In this document: positions 21,579 through 33,959 of the stretch, piece after piece
Layout: each line of letters opens with the position of its first letter
How positions within the stretch are numbered: the first letter of the stretch is position 1
Assembly: GCF_030247195.1 (NCBI RefSeq)
Contig: NC_080671.1
Span: forward strand, 36,120,343-36,184,342
Origin: Topomyia yanbarensis
Taxonomy: Eukaryota > Arthropoda > Insecta > Diptera > Culicidae
DNA length: 64,000 nt
Direction: 5' to 3'
Translations under genes and position numbers: made by a program
Notes under the pieces: model-generated
The model's input: only the letters and a program-made list of their open reading frames with translations
What the model was told of the DNA's origin: nothing
The model's database searches: none

Positions 21579-23754
21579 CACGGTGTCTTTGTCGAACAAC
21601 TTTTTTAAAAAAAATCGGCATCCGTGAAACTTCGGGATATGAAAGAATGGACTTTTCCCTGTCAATTGAAAGTAGAATTAAAATATTCTGTCGGGGGGTC
21701 TAGAACAACTTTTTATTTTAAAGTTTTTTGATTGAAAACTTAAGTTTTTTAATGAAATTAATTCGCAATTTTGCTACTATAGACATTCAAAAAATACTAA
21801 AAGTGAGAGTCTGATGAACAATTTCCTTGTCTACAACTTCGTAGAATGCTATAAATCGATGTAAAATCACCCGAGAAAGTTTTTAAAATTTTATCAGTTT
21901 TTAGGTGTGTGCGGGGCCTATGGGTTAAGACGTCGATTAACAAGGACTTACAAAAAAATGTTTAGTTTAAATGAACAGTAAATTCAGATAAATTTCAATA
22001 TATACAAAGTCCCATTCTCAGCAGAAAAAATATATTTTCAGATTCCTCCGGGTCTTGGGCGAAAATGACAGATTATAAACAAGGAGGTGTGGAAAGGTGT
22101 TGTCCAAATTTATTCGATAATCTTATACCTTTTCAAGATTGTCATTAATGTCACTGATTTTATCATGCCTTTTTCATTTCTTTTCTCACTCTAGGAGATA
22201 GCTAATGTAAACTAGAATGACCCTTCTTCCTGATCCTATCCTGCCTGGTAAAATACAATTAGCTTAAATTCAAAGCTTTATATTTGAATGAACTAAAGTG
22301 AACAGTTCAAGTCAATATAATAAACGGATTTTATTGCAATTTTGGATTGAGCATCCTGAGAATCTGTTTGTCCTTATCAACATTAAAAGAAAGATGATTG
22401 AATGAGAAAAAAGATCTTCGAGTTTTGGATCCATGTTTGTTTTCGTTTTCATTTCATCAGAATTTATAGATGTAGAGTTTTACTTGTCCTCAAATTTTAT
22501 TTCCAAGTCGAACACGCTTCACACAATCTTAGAAAAAAGAACAAAACCAAATTTCATAATTTCCTTTAAGAAGAAATTCCGGAGTCGTTAAACGTTGAAC
22601 ACGGATCACAAAAAAACGAACAAGAAAATATCAGGCTGGACCATACATTCAGTAAATTTTCAAAGTAATACAAGTCTGTTTATTGAAGATTTCCCTCATA
22701 ATATGGGATAACGGCAAAGACAGCATATCAAGAAGACAGAGTTGCCAGTTCAGTTCTGAATCTGGAGACATTAACAGCAACACGTCTTTCGGGTAAAGGT
22801 AATACTTTCTATATCTACTTTTATATTGAGATCGCTATCTTCGTACAATAGACAGAACCTTTATTTCTCATTTACTATTGTGGTTTCTGTTCAATGTACA
22901 GCGATTCCCAACAAAGTTGAACATAAATCTCATCGAATTATTTTTCTATCATTCATGAAACTGTCAATCAGGATTCTCAATCGAAATCAAATCAAATGAC
23001 TGAATATCTAATCGAGTTGATATAAAGTTTAAATTCAGGCCAAATATATTCCACAAGATGCTAACGAGCAAAAAGGTTGATTCAAGATTATATCAAGCAT
23101 ACTCCAGAATAAGTGAAGAAATAAAAAAGAAGAAACAAATATATCTGTGACAAAAAAAACGGTTTCAATTTGCTGCATTACCCAGCATCTTTCAAAAGTG
23201 TCTTAATTTCGTTCAAATTTTATCTACTCTTCTCTATATCTCCTTGGTCCTAAAATATCATTGGAGCGCATAAAACGGTGGAATCTGGAATTAATTTTTT
23301 CCGCTTAAAGGTGAGACTTTGCTATAATTCAGGTTCTTCTGAGCACACTGTTAAAATACAGCAATCCATTTTTTTACAAATGAAAATGTTTTTGGAATAA
23401 AGCTTCTTTACCCCGTGCAAATCTAGAAACTTTGATAAAAATTTAATAGCTTTCTCTGGCGATTTTAGATCGGGATGTAGTTTTCTACAAAGTTGTCCAC
23501 AATGAAATTGTCCATCAGATTCTCACTTTTGGTAATATTTAAATATCAAAAGTACTCCCTAGGGGCAAAAATGTGAAACAGTTTGATTGAAAAACCAAAC
23601 AAAAAAACTTTTAATTAAAAAGTTGTTCTGGAGCCCCCGACAGAATATTTTAATTTTACTTTCAAATGAAAGAGAAAAGCCGATTCTATCATATGCTGAA
23701 GTTCTAGCGATGCCGATTTTTTTTGAATAAAATTGTTCTACCAAACACACCGTG
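21579..23754. mobile_element. 2.2-kb element with about 320-bp inverted ends
   Basis: 21579-21900 is the inverse of about 23450-23754. Termini are CACGGTGT; shared words include AAAAAAATCGGCATC, TTAAAATATTCTGTCGGGG and AACAACTTTTTA. TAAT flanks both ends and may be the target duplication. The AT-rich 1.5-kb interior has no long frame, so the element is non-autonomous. Confidence 0.65.
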
Positions 23755-24534
23755 TAATACTTACCCATTCGTAGTCCGAACGTCTGGTTTTGGTTTTTTT
23801 ATTGTTTTTTGGTGGATATATGAGTTGGTTTAGAAAAAAATAAATGTGTTCGACAATTTTGATTTTAGTAACAATTCCGCCATGCCATACCAGCTGAGAC
23901 TATCCTTTTTTGATCCATCAAACTATAGGGAGATCCATTTTGGTCACTTTTTTCTCGACAGTCAAACATTCATTGTACCCTTTCAAAACACGGCTTTCTA
24001 TAGATGGGACTAATCCCTGCTTTTTGTTGGCACTATAAGAGAGATCCAGATCTAGGATATGATTACGTACACTCATTACGCTCAGCTAGTAAACTAATAA
24101 ACAATTAAATATAACTAACAATACCAGTTTTTGTGGCGCTAGGATCAGAAATACCCTTACTAATTTTAGTGTGCTGGGTGGATATAGCGAATACGGATGT
24201 TAGGGTGGTCCAAGAGGCTTGGGACTTATGTAGTGGTCTAAGGAGAGGGAGGGGAGGGGGGGGGGGGGGGTTGTATACAACATCTTACCGCATATTATTC
24301 CTTCCATTTGAGAATCGGTTTGTGAAAATCGGTTCTGTCATCACCGAAGAACCAATGTAGCTTGTGGAATGTGCCCGGAACCCGGAACATCTGGAATTAA
24401 CAATAGAGTACAATATATTCAAAGAATCTTTGAATGGCAACCAGTGCTCTAGACCTGCCAATCAAAGTAATTTGATACTCATTTCAATAGATTTTTATCC
24501 TCTAAGGTATTATGATTAGATCAGTTTAAATGGA
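23755..24534. other. Spacer with a long G run
   Basis: 24248-24270 is a nearly pure G tract (two As near its left end). The frame open across it has no recognised product. Otherwise nothing found. Confidence 0.4.
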
Positions 24535-24740
24535 AAATTCATAAGTAACCGCAGTAACGAACCTATAACTACGGAACCAAAAGTAAAATCTAAATGAAAT
24601 TTAATGGCAGTAAATGGGAATATCGCATCTTTCATTTGATATCAAGTTTGTAAAAATTCGCAAAGAAGTCTCTGAGAAATAGGTGTGATATTACGGTATG
24701 AATTTGGTAAGTTCCACAGGGGCATCAAGAACCGTCATCA
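24535..24740. repeat. Copy of the dispersed culicine-type repeat
   Basis: Holds the words ACGGAACCAAAAGT, CTTTCATTTGATATCAAGTTTGT and CATCAAGAACCGTCAT in the order seen at 6300-6440. Confidence 0.5.
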
Positions 24741-26110
24741 GTAGCGTAGCCAGAAATTTTGCTTTGGGGGGAAGGGGGTGGTTTGTTTAAAATACAGGTA
24801 TACCTCGATTTAACATACTCACGATTTAACATACCCTCGATTTAACGTACTTCGATTTAACATAATTTTTACATCGATTTAACATACATGTTAATTTTTT
24901 TAATTTTTTTCATTATCAATGTTACTAAAGCGAAATGTTAAGCATCAATACTAATTTTATTGTATGATCCGCTTCACTGAGGGACTATGTGTATCGTTTC
25001 TAATGCTTAAAGCAACATAATTTATCTTCGTTTTTGAGCTAGATTAAGTTTAAGATCCATAAAACTTTCTTATGTTTATTTTGGTACGCACAACAACGTG
25101 AATAAACGAAAAATTGTCGTTACACAAGTTAATTTCTGATCATAATTTTATACGTTTTTACGTGTAAGCTAAAAATAGATAACTGGAAAGATATGACTAA
25201 TCAAAGAAATAAGGCGGTGACGCGACATTCACGTTCGATGAGTTCCACTAATAGGTATTGGGACTATAGCGGTGATTACGAAGATATTGGGAATTTGTAA
25301 TAAGGTCATAATAGTTTCTCGATAGTGGAATTTGCGTGCGATTGAAGATGTAAAAAGACTCTGGGTACTAGGCCCCCAGGAGTTATATTTATTTACCATA
25401 ATAAATCTTCATGTTTAAATAGAAATCTAGGTAATACATCCAAAAAATGAAAAGAAGACTACCAATTGTCACTTTCACTAAGATTTCAGCAAAAAAAAAA
25501 TGTTGGCTGAGATCTCTGCTGCTGTAATTTCGACGAAAGTACACAAAAGCTATAATTCGGGAGAAAAAACAAAGTGTGTAACAGTTATATCAACATTCTA
25601 TTGAATTCTACCTCCTCTTTGTATATACGAGTGTGTGTTAAACAGATATTTTTGAATATTTCAATAAATTGTAACGACAACGCCTTACTAATTCTGACGA
25701 GTTGACGAAAATTTTTCGACTTATAAATTGAGGTATTGTGTCCTTTGTGCACAAAATGTTTTAATCTTACTTTTGACGTAGGACTACGTCTTTGTTTCCG
25801 ATATGGGGCACTTTGCCAATTCTACAAAATTGGAATGTAACGAAAAATGGTCAGGTTTTAAATGCTTATACTTCAGCCATCTCACGATAAATTTTCAAAA
25901 TTTTTCCGAATATCGCTCAGAAATATTTCTAAGAACGGATTGCAATAGATAAACCCAAAGATTATTGATATCATGACATTAAAAATTTATATTATATATA
26001 ACATAGTCAAAATACCACGCATTTACATACTAGTCTGGCACGACAGATTTATGTACCTAACGCCAACGCTTCTATGAATGACGTCATCATCGACTGTTGA
26101 ATGGCAGGCA

Positions 26111-26205
26111 GAGCAGAGCACTGCGCTGCGTGTCTTCACAGCCAGTGTAGTAGACTGATAAGTCAGTTACACTGGCTGTGGAGACACGCTACGCAGTTCC
26201 GCTCA
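26111..26205. repeat. Imperfect 38-bp stem-loop
   Basis: GAGCAGAGCACTGCGCTGCG...CAGCCAGTGTA pairs with the inverse TACACTGGCTGTGGAGACACGC...TGCGCTC-like arm; the centre is TAGACTGATAAGTCAGT. About four mismatches and one indel. It is GC-rich against an AT-rich background. Confidence 0.65.
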
Positions 26206-27275
26206 ACAGGCGACTGAGCTTATCCGATTAAACACCATGCTTTCTCTTGATTCGTGCTCGTTTCAAGCACACATTTCATGTACAATCTCCAAAGAACTAA
26301 TTCGTATAAAACACGTGCACAAAATCGCTTGTACCGTCGAGCTCTATGTGCAAACACGGTTAACATAGCGTCATGGTACTAGTTGTCTCTTTCGCTCCAC
26401 CCATCATCACTAGCGTTGACTCATTTTGCTTGGTGCGTATTTTCCATTCGTTTACGGATACGATGTACTGACCCAGCTGTTTGATTCGAGCACTGTACAC
26501 CGTTCACTTGAGTTTAATGTTTGAGGTGAATGTGTAGGTATTTTCTAGTAGTTACGGTCACATGCGTGTATGATAGATATCTGAGCTTTTGTTGCGCAAA
26601 ACGAAAACTTTTTTCTTTGTATTGTCACCTCCATGACAGGCTTAGGAGACGTTAACTTTCTTAGCAACAAATTCACGCGAATCGATGGAAAGCGCAACGA
26701 AGGTTTATTATTTACGTTCCATCAATTTATTCATTTCACGTGATTAAGTTCCACTCAACCTATCCTACTTTGATTCTACTAATACATAGAGACTTTAAAG
26801 CCTATTTATGAATGAATGCGCTGTTACTCAAAAAACTGTTGCAAAAAATGCATCCATATATAAAATTATTTTCGATTCTTGTATATGTTTTGATTCGTTA
26901 TATGATTAAGACCACTTCATTCGCAGCATTTATATGTGTACTTTAGGAAAATTACAATATCGTCGAAAGCTTTTACAATTTTTTCAAGGCCGAGTCTCCC
27001 ATAAAGATTTAAAACACTTTCAGATATTGGTTCGGGTTTCGATCGCAGTTTTCTGTCTACTTTTTTCGAGTCTTCTTAAATATGTTTAATCGAATTCGAT
27101 CGCCCATTATAAATAAAATGACCTGATGAGCAAGACGGTTTAGTTCAATATGTAACATTCAATGTTGATTGGTTATACGGGAAGTGAACTGTAGAAAGAA
27201 ATATTTTTGATTATTTATTAATCCAAATGAAATAAGAAATGAAATATTTCATGTATTGCAGTTCTACATCTACAG

Positions 27276-28262
27276 TTCGTACAATTATTAACAATTAAAA
27301 TTATTATTTTATTCATCGCTCGAAATATTTGCGAGGATATTACTGATTGAATCCACCTAACAGTGGCATAGAACCCATATATTCATAAATAAACAAAAAA
27401 ATCTCTTCCAAACGTGAAACAAATATTTCTCCTTATCCTAGCAAAGATACGTCAACTCTAACAGATATTCGTTTACAAAAGTTTGTCATTATTATTTAAA
27501 ATTTTCTTATAATTCAGAATAATCAATACGAAATAATAGTGCTATTTGCAGTACAGCAATTGTTCAAAAATATTTACATCAGTTCCTTTCTAACATCAAC
27601 AAATTTGGATTGATCCATTTTGTGCGTGAAGAATGCCTAGTTTTAGTAAGCTAGGGAATTTTGTCTCACCTGTATCATGGCAGACCAACTTGATTAAAAA
27701 AAAAAACACGATATCGAACAATGGTAGCGCTAAATTGCGCTTTAAGGAAAAACTACAAGCGACAGCCCAATGGGATTGTCGCTTGTAGTTTTTCCTTAAA
27801 GCGCAATTTAGCGCTACCATTGTTCGATATCGTGTTTTTTTTAATCAAGTTGGTCTGCCATGATACAGGTGAGACAAAATTCCCTAGCTTACTAAAACTA
27901 GGCATTCTTCACGCACAAAATGGATCAATCCAAATTTGTTGATGTTAGAAAGGAACTGATGTAAATATTTTTGAACAATTGCTGTACTGCAAATAGCACT
28001 ATTATTTCGTATTGATTATTCTGAATTATAAGAAAATTTTAAATAATAATGACAAACTTTTGTAAACGAATATCTGTTAGAGTTGACGTATCTTTGCTAG
28101 GATAAGGAGAAATATTTGTTTTACGTTTGGAAGAGATTTTTTTGTTTATTTATGAATATATGGGTTCTATGCCACTGTTAGGTGGATTCAATCAGTAATA
28201 TCCTCGCAAATATTTCGAGCGATGAATAAAATAATAATTTTAATTGTTAATAATTGTTCGAA
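27276..28262. repeat. Near-perfect 987-bp palindrome with no spacer
   Basis: 27276-27770 is the inverse of 27771-28262. By eye the arms differ by only a few bases plus an A-run length change near 27700. The centre is CCCAATGGGA. Both arms hold the same short frame (MVALNCALRKNYKRQ), read outward on opposite strands; this is a mirror effect and not evidence of a gene. The symmetry ends at TTCG just inside the right subterminal repeats of the pogo-like element. Confidence 0.9.
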
Positions 28263-28374
28263 AACATAGGTATATTTCTTTAATGTTTCGATTTAACATA
28301 AAATTCGATTTAACCTACATGTTTTGAACGGAAAATGTATGTTAAATCGAGGTATACCTGTAGTTGATTTTTTC

Positions 28375-29454
28375 GAAAATGCTTCATGTGAGTTTGATAA
28401 ATTATTAAAAGTTCAGAAAAAATTGCCTAACAGATGCCTTTTGTAATATATCATTAAGGCCAAAGTATGAAAATACAAAATTCACTTTTAAAGTGGAATA
28501 AATGTTCAAAACGGTCAAGATAACATAATTTTGAAGGCACCAATTTTAGCGTTTTAACAACCTCGAAGAAGCTTTACAACATAAGAAAGCGCATCTTACG
28601 ATGGTATAATGTTGGTGATAAAATCTCCTAGAAGTAATTATGGAGAATTAACTCTTCAAAGATAGTAAGAAATTTGGTGTCTTCAGCAAAGTGGTTGATA
28701 ATGTCATTTTAAACAACTTTGTTGAAAATATAAAGGCTACATGAATGCAGTGTATCAAGATAACGAATTTAAAAAAAAATTGAAATCCACTATCATTTTA
28801 GTTACATTATAATTTGTGTGTGACGTGCAATTATTTTGTATATTTCAGTGTGCGTTGTGTTGATAAGATGGAAAAGTATCGGGCGGATTTCTCATGTCAT
28901 ACAATATTTTCGGCGGTTTGTAGGTAACTATCTATGTTGCTGCTTATGTTTTATTTGCCTTGATTGTGATATTTCGGGTTTCGTGTATCAGTAGATATTT
29001 CTAAAATACGGACAGACTTAGCTGGGTCGCCTCCAACTAATATACTACTCCGGTTAATTCGAGAGTTTCGTGGGTTAGCTAGTGGCGACGCCTATTTGAT
29101 AAAATCAGACATTTAAACACAGGGTGAGAAAACATTTTCTAGGATGTAGCCGCCTGCAGTGACTGTAGTATTTAGTCTATCCAGCTCCGTTGTATAAGCT
29201 GTCGAATCCAAGCACTCCCATTATAGCATTCGGTGGTGTTGATATTTATCAAAGGACTATTGTCTTTGCTATAGCTATTATTCAAGAAATTAAACAAAAT
29301 ATGCCGATTTCGGCATAATTATTTCGCATGAGTTGTTTGTATATTAATTCATTTAAAAATGAGCATAAGAATAAAAAAAATATATAATCCGTGTGACCAG
29401 TCAATGAGGGCATGTAACAAAATATGCAGGATCACGCAGTATAGTCTTCTAAAT
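28375..29454. other. Spacer with one dispersed-repeat copy
   Basis: 28610-28770 (minus strand) matches the repeat at 7480-7660 and 41460-41605, including exact TTTGCTGAAGACA at 28678-28690. Elsewhere no coding frame or repeat end is recognised. Confidence 0.45.
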
Positions 29455-29692
29455 AGGGGTGGATCCAGGAAAAAAATTCGGGAGGGGTCTGACATTTCGA
29501 TTTTTAAATGAACATTGTACAAAACGTTATACGTAAAAACTTCATTTAAAAAATGTCAGTTCTAGTGGTCAACTTTAGTTTAAAAATTATTTTGAATTTG
29601 AAATTTGTAACTTATTTAAAATTTCTCAACAAGGTAAACATTTTCAAGCGGTCCGGACTCCCAAGACCTCTGGATCCGCCACTGCTTCTAAA
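29455..29692. mobile_element. Short TIR element
   Basis: The left end GGTGGATCCAGG near 29458 and the right end CTCTGGATCCGCCACTGC near 29675 are inverted, followed inward by GGGAGGGG and TCCGGACTCCC. GTGGCGGATCC-type ends recur at 24745 (GTAGCGTAGCC) and 40905 (GTGGCGTATCCC), so several related insertions are likely. A 61-codon frame inside is not recognised. Confidence 0.5.
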
Positions 29693-30851
29693 CAATTCTC
29701 GATTAACTTATGATACGGGCGTCAAAGCAAGCTTTTAAAATACACTATGAAGGAAAATTATGGATAAACCGTTACTCGCCAAGCATAGCTGTTGATATCC
29801 AATTTAAGAGAACAGTTTTCTCTTTCGTTGAATACTGTGGACTGTGCTTGACCAATAATAGTGTCTACGGAATTTCCCCTCATTGCAAATTTTGACAGTT
29901 AGCTTTAACCCCCGTAATCCTAAGTTAATCGAGCACTTTACCTATGATTGCACACTTGCGATTATTAGAAATTGGATTTTCCCATACTAATCATAGCATC
30001 GAATGAATGCGAACGTCCCACAAAGCTTTTCGAGGAGAAAGAGAGAGATAACCCGCCTCGAAAAGATAACAACCATTCCATTCCAGAGAAGGTAGCAAAT
30101 TAGAAGACAAGAACTCACCACGGCGCGACCGGGCGAAATAAACTTTATCCATATAATCAGTGATGGAAGAAAAAGCAAAAAGCGAAGAAAAGAGTGTATC
30201 ACTGAATGGGAGGGCAACAGAGTGGCCCAAAACCAAAAATTACGATTGCATGTCGAAGATGGCGGCTGTTCTGGATGTTGTTGATGATGATTGTCAGTTG
30301 CAGGCCCTGGAGATGTCTTTCTCTGAAGGTACATATATTACAGTGCGGTTCTCGTTTTTTGTTGATCGGTTATCTTTTTCCTCTATCTCTTTTTATTGTT
30401 GCTGTCTTTTTTTTTATTTATACTTTGAAGCATTGCGGGAAAACCTTATAAAAAGTTGAAAATACAAAAAATGCAAAAAAATTATCCGGAACCATACGGA
30501 TAAGCCATTTGACAGGAACACTTTAGAATCAACGCCATACTGGCCTACTAGCCATTGAACGTAATAATCGAAATGGCATGGATCAGAACATTTAACTTAA
30601 ACTTGCCACTACAGAGCAGATGACGGCTTTGGCTGGAAAATGAAAGAGCATCAATTTTAAATGAAAGCGTTATGTTTCATCGTGAAAATGCTGCCATCTT
30701 TAAAGGCGGAAGCTTTGAACTTGAACCGGTAGATAGAACTCAACGTTGACATTTGAAAATGAAAATCCACATCAGTTGTATGGATATATTGGTTGTATCT
30801 TAGTGATCCAAAAAAAATAACACAAATCTGAATTTACCTCGTAGTGTTATC
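29693..30851. other. Spacer, no gene supported
   Basis: A 99-codon plus frame at 30160-30459 is followed inside by a possible splice donor (GAAG|GTACAT near 30330). It resembles nothing I know and lacks a Kozak-like context that would decide it. No repeat ends seen. Confidence 0.3.
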
Positions 30852-30860
30852 ATGTGTGTT

Positions 30861-31478
30861 TTTGGGTACCTGGCCACCAAGGAATCGATGGTAACGAAGT
30901 GGCGGACGAATTAGCTAGGCGTGGTTCATCAAACATGTTTGTTGGGCCAGAACCATTGCTAGGTATATCTACCTGTGCAATCAAACTTGAACTTTCGGCT
31001 TGGGCAAGAGATCAACTACTAAGCTACTGGCATAATGTAGAAGGTGCTCGACAAGCCAAAAAACTAATGGATCTTAAACGAAAAGATATACGTATAATCA
31101 CAGGTTTATTTACGGGACATTGTCCTGCTAAGTATCATCTGAAAAAAATTTGGCGAAAGTCAAGATGACAATTGTCGATTCTGTAACTTCGAGCTCGAGA
31201 GCTCGGAACAGCTCTCTGCCATTGTGCAGTACTATTTCTTCGAAGGGAGCGATACTTCGGAAGGTATCTTATTACGCCTCACGAGGTATGGTATACCTGT
31301 CGCAAACGGATGCTTAGCTGCATTAATAATGTACTACCCAGACACATGTGGACAAACAAACAACTCGCTTCCAACTACATCGGATTCGGGCAATTTGTAA
31401 CATGTAGAGCAAACAGGGGCAGCCACAAAAGATAACCTGAATAGTGGTCGCAGTGGCAAAGTTTCCCTAACAAAAAAA
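30861..31478 (+). mobile_element. 5'-truncated LOA-like retrotransposon with 9-bp target duplication
   Basis: ATGTGTGTT occurs at 30852-30860 and 31479-31487. The insert starts in the RNase H domain (VPGHQGIDGNEVADELA, His and the final Asp present), runs through ISTCAIKLELSAWARDQLL, loses frame near 31155, and ends with the same 3' UTR as 1-594 and an A run. It is a dead-on-arrival copy of the same family. An internal deletion of about 10 codons relative to the first copy lies near 31050. Confidence 0.8.
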
Positions 31479-31479
31479 A

Positions 31480-32091
31480 TGTGTGTTGACACCGTGGGGT
31501 AGTTACTGTCGGCAGAGTGGTGTCGGCCATCTTTGTTCAACGCATAGGTCAAATGATATAGCGACAATTGGGGCACATGATTCAAATTTTTGTTGCGCTC
31601 AAACACGAGCATTTTACTATTTTCAGGGCATTTGTATTATTATATTGGCTCTAAAATAACCTTGATTTTCTACCGAATCCAGGACCTTCTCCTGGATTCG
31701 GTTGAAAATCAAGCAATATTTGTGAATTTTACGCGGAAATATTGCTTTTGATTTTTTTTCTTGTTATTTATAGATAATTAGAAAATGATTTTTTTCTCTC
31801 AAAAATTCAAAATGGCGGCTTCAAAATAGCGGATCTCATCGATCTCTGCGCGCGAAACATCGTCCTACTTCGCCAAGTACAGGGTCTCTCGTAGTTAATC
31901 GAAATGATAAAATGATATAATTTACTCAAATAGATAAAATTTCTAATCAAATTTAAAAAAAATTTCCAACCAATAAATTGCATAGATGGTAAAGAAAAAA
32001 GTGAAATTTGTCTCTTCCATTTTTACTGCAATCTCGTTTAAAAATCATAAATAAATAATTTTTGATGCCAATGTTAGGTATAAGTCATACA
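31480..32091. repeat. Left arm of an older inverted-repeat element
   Basis: 31690-31830 is the imperfect inverse of 36835-36985: TCCTGGATTCGG / CGAATTCAGGAG, GCAATATTTG and GAAAATGATTTTTTTCT are shared. Its outer edge is itself a small palindrome (CCGAATCCAGGACCTTCTCCTGGATTCGG at 31673-31701). The rest of the stretch holds no gene. Confidence 0.6.
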
Positions 32092-33179
32092 CAGGGCCGT
32101 CGAGAGCCGCGCCGGGCCCCGGGGTTCGAAGTACTGACGGGCCGTACCATATATGACTTCTTATTTCAACATCGATTAGAGGAACTATACAAATGCAACC
32201 GTTTCAATTAAACTATTTTTTATGAAAATTGTTTATTTGATACGATTCAATGCGTTAGCTTACCAGAGTCGACAGTATTTTAAATAAGTAATAGATGAAA
32301 AAAATTAAAATAATAAAGGAATATTTGTTTGTGGCTGGCCATTAGAATGACTTGCGTCCGATTTGCCATTGCAATTAGAAACTTTTTTTGCGACATTGCC
32401 ATACAGTCCATATCGCCATCGTTCATGCTCCCTTGACGCACGTTAATGCTACCATCTTTAATGCTGCTCAGAATCCGAGCTTAGAAAAATTGACATCCCT
32501 TCGTGAGCTTGAAAGAGAAATAAAATTCTATTTATGCCCGCCGCGATGAATCGAAGGTTTGTTTGTTTTCCTCGTCCGTCCGCTCTGAGATCATCAAGCA
32601 AAAGTGCACCAGATATAGATTATGCAGTTCAGTTATGCTCGAAAATGTAAAAGAACTTCTGCCTTCAAACTGTCCACATAATAACAAATGAATGCTTTGG
32701 TTTGTGAATGAATTTATATTTCCTCTGCACTCAACCATTCGATTCTGCATAAAATTTCAGTCAGTTTGGAAGTGAATGAATGAGGGAAGCATTGAAACTG
32801 AATATTGAATTCAGCAAATTAATCAGAAATAGGCAACTGAATGTAAAATTTCGCACCACTGATGCTGCCTTGTTTCTTATTGTTGGTACATGTTGATGAT
32901 TTTGAGGCACTGGATGCAGCTATTGCAGTTGTCACTATGACCTGAACGAATTTTCTTTATTGGTTTCTGAACATGGTAAAATCGGTTTTGGAATCAGTTG
33001 TTACATTTGCGCCAACATTCAGAGAGAAAACATTCCGAATGCGATGAATGGGATCCAACAGCGAAGTCTGCTGTTAGAAAGACTGAGACAGAGAGCTGTG
33101 AGAGAAAGAGTTTCAACTTTTGGTGAATACTAATAGGTAGAATAAGTATCTAGTTCAATTCCCACATTTTTCTGCATCA

Positions 33180-33790
33180 AATGTGTACACTGGAACCTCT
33201 ATTTACGGACCAAGCCAAGGGTTCGTAAATTGAATTAGTTCGTTTTTTGGGTCTTAGATCGTAAAAAATTCTTATCAAAATTCGTTGGTTGAGCAACATT
33301 ATCGATAACCTTAACAATATGGGTATTTCCGGAACGGGCTTGACAAGTACATGATGAAAATGGATATTTGGCACCTTTTTGAAATCCAGGATGGAGACTT
33401 CCGATTGAACAATAATCTCGACAACCCTAACAATTTGGGAATTTTTGAAACGGGCTTAATGAGTAGATGATAGAAATGGTACCTTGGAGCTATTTCAAAC
33501 AATATCTGTATAAACTATGAGGGTATTTTTAAGCGGGTTTGCCGAGTAGATGAGCGATGCCCTTTTGAAGGCCAATATAGCGTCTTCTGGTTCAGAGAAG
33601 TTTTCTATAATCATATCATCCGCATCACAAATCAATATACCTATATCTATTCTATGATTATCTTTTTTCGAAAATGTCAATATTTTAGGTTATAGAGATG
33701 TCTTAACTGGAATTCGCCATCTTGGTTTTCAAAGTGGCTTCATTCATTGATTTTCGTCATCTACTCGTCAACCCCATTCCGAAAATATCC
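33180..33790. repeat. Degenerate direct repeats with one inverted copy
   Basis: Three direct copies, about 120 bp apart, share GGTATTTCCGGAACGGGCTTGACNAGTA-like sequence followed by GATGANAAATGG (near 33319, 33437 and 33525). The inverse lies at about 33755-33790 (TCATCTACTCGTCAACCCC). No coding content; short minus frames here are shadows of the repeat. Confidence 0.5.
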
Positions 33791-33959
33791 AACTTTTATT
33801 AGTAACATTAGCTAAGAATATGATAAATTGTAAACAACTTCATACTGTACACTTTGACAAACACTTGTGATAAATGAAACCAGAATGGTTCTATTGCACT
33901 GTTGAATGAATCTAATTGGGTTACGTTCACGTACTTCAGAAAACCATTGGAACGATTGG

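Larger units (their letters stand above)
24795..28360. mobile_element. pogo/Tigger-like DNA transposon, non-autonomous
   Basis: The ends are CAGGTATACCTCGATTTAAC at 24795 and its inverse ending at 28360, each flanked by TA, the expected target duplication for this superfamily. Left of centre, CGATTTAAC recurs five times at 24806-24885 (with ATAC or a variant after it); at the right end it recurs twice near 28288 and 28306, a likely transposase-binding array. CAGG(C/T)ATACCTCG termini resemble Tigger elements. I could not find a transposase in the 3.6 kb; the space is taken by a palindrome (27276-28262) and a smaller stem-loop (26111-26205). Confidence 0.7.

Noticed and set aside
24248..24270. 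G-quadruplex promoter element
   Set aside because: A lone G run in transposon-rich DNA with no gene nearby; most likely replication slippage.
27596..27942. Two near-identical short proteins on opposite strands
   Set aside because: They are the same frame read from the two arms of the palindrome, with no supporting signals.
30160..30459. Possible first exon (MAAVLDVVDDDCQLQALEMS) with a GT donor
   Set aside because: A single donor-like site with no partner exon and no known similarity is too weak.
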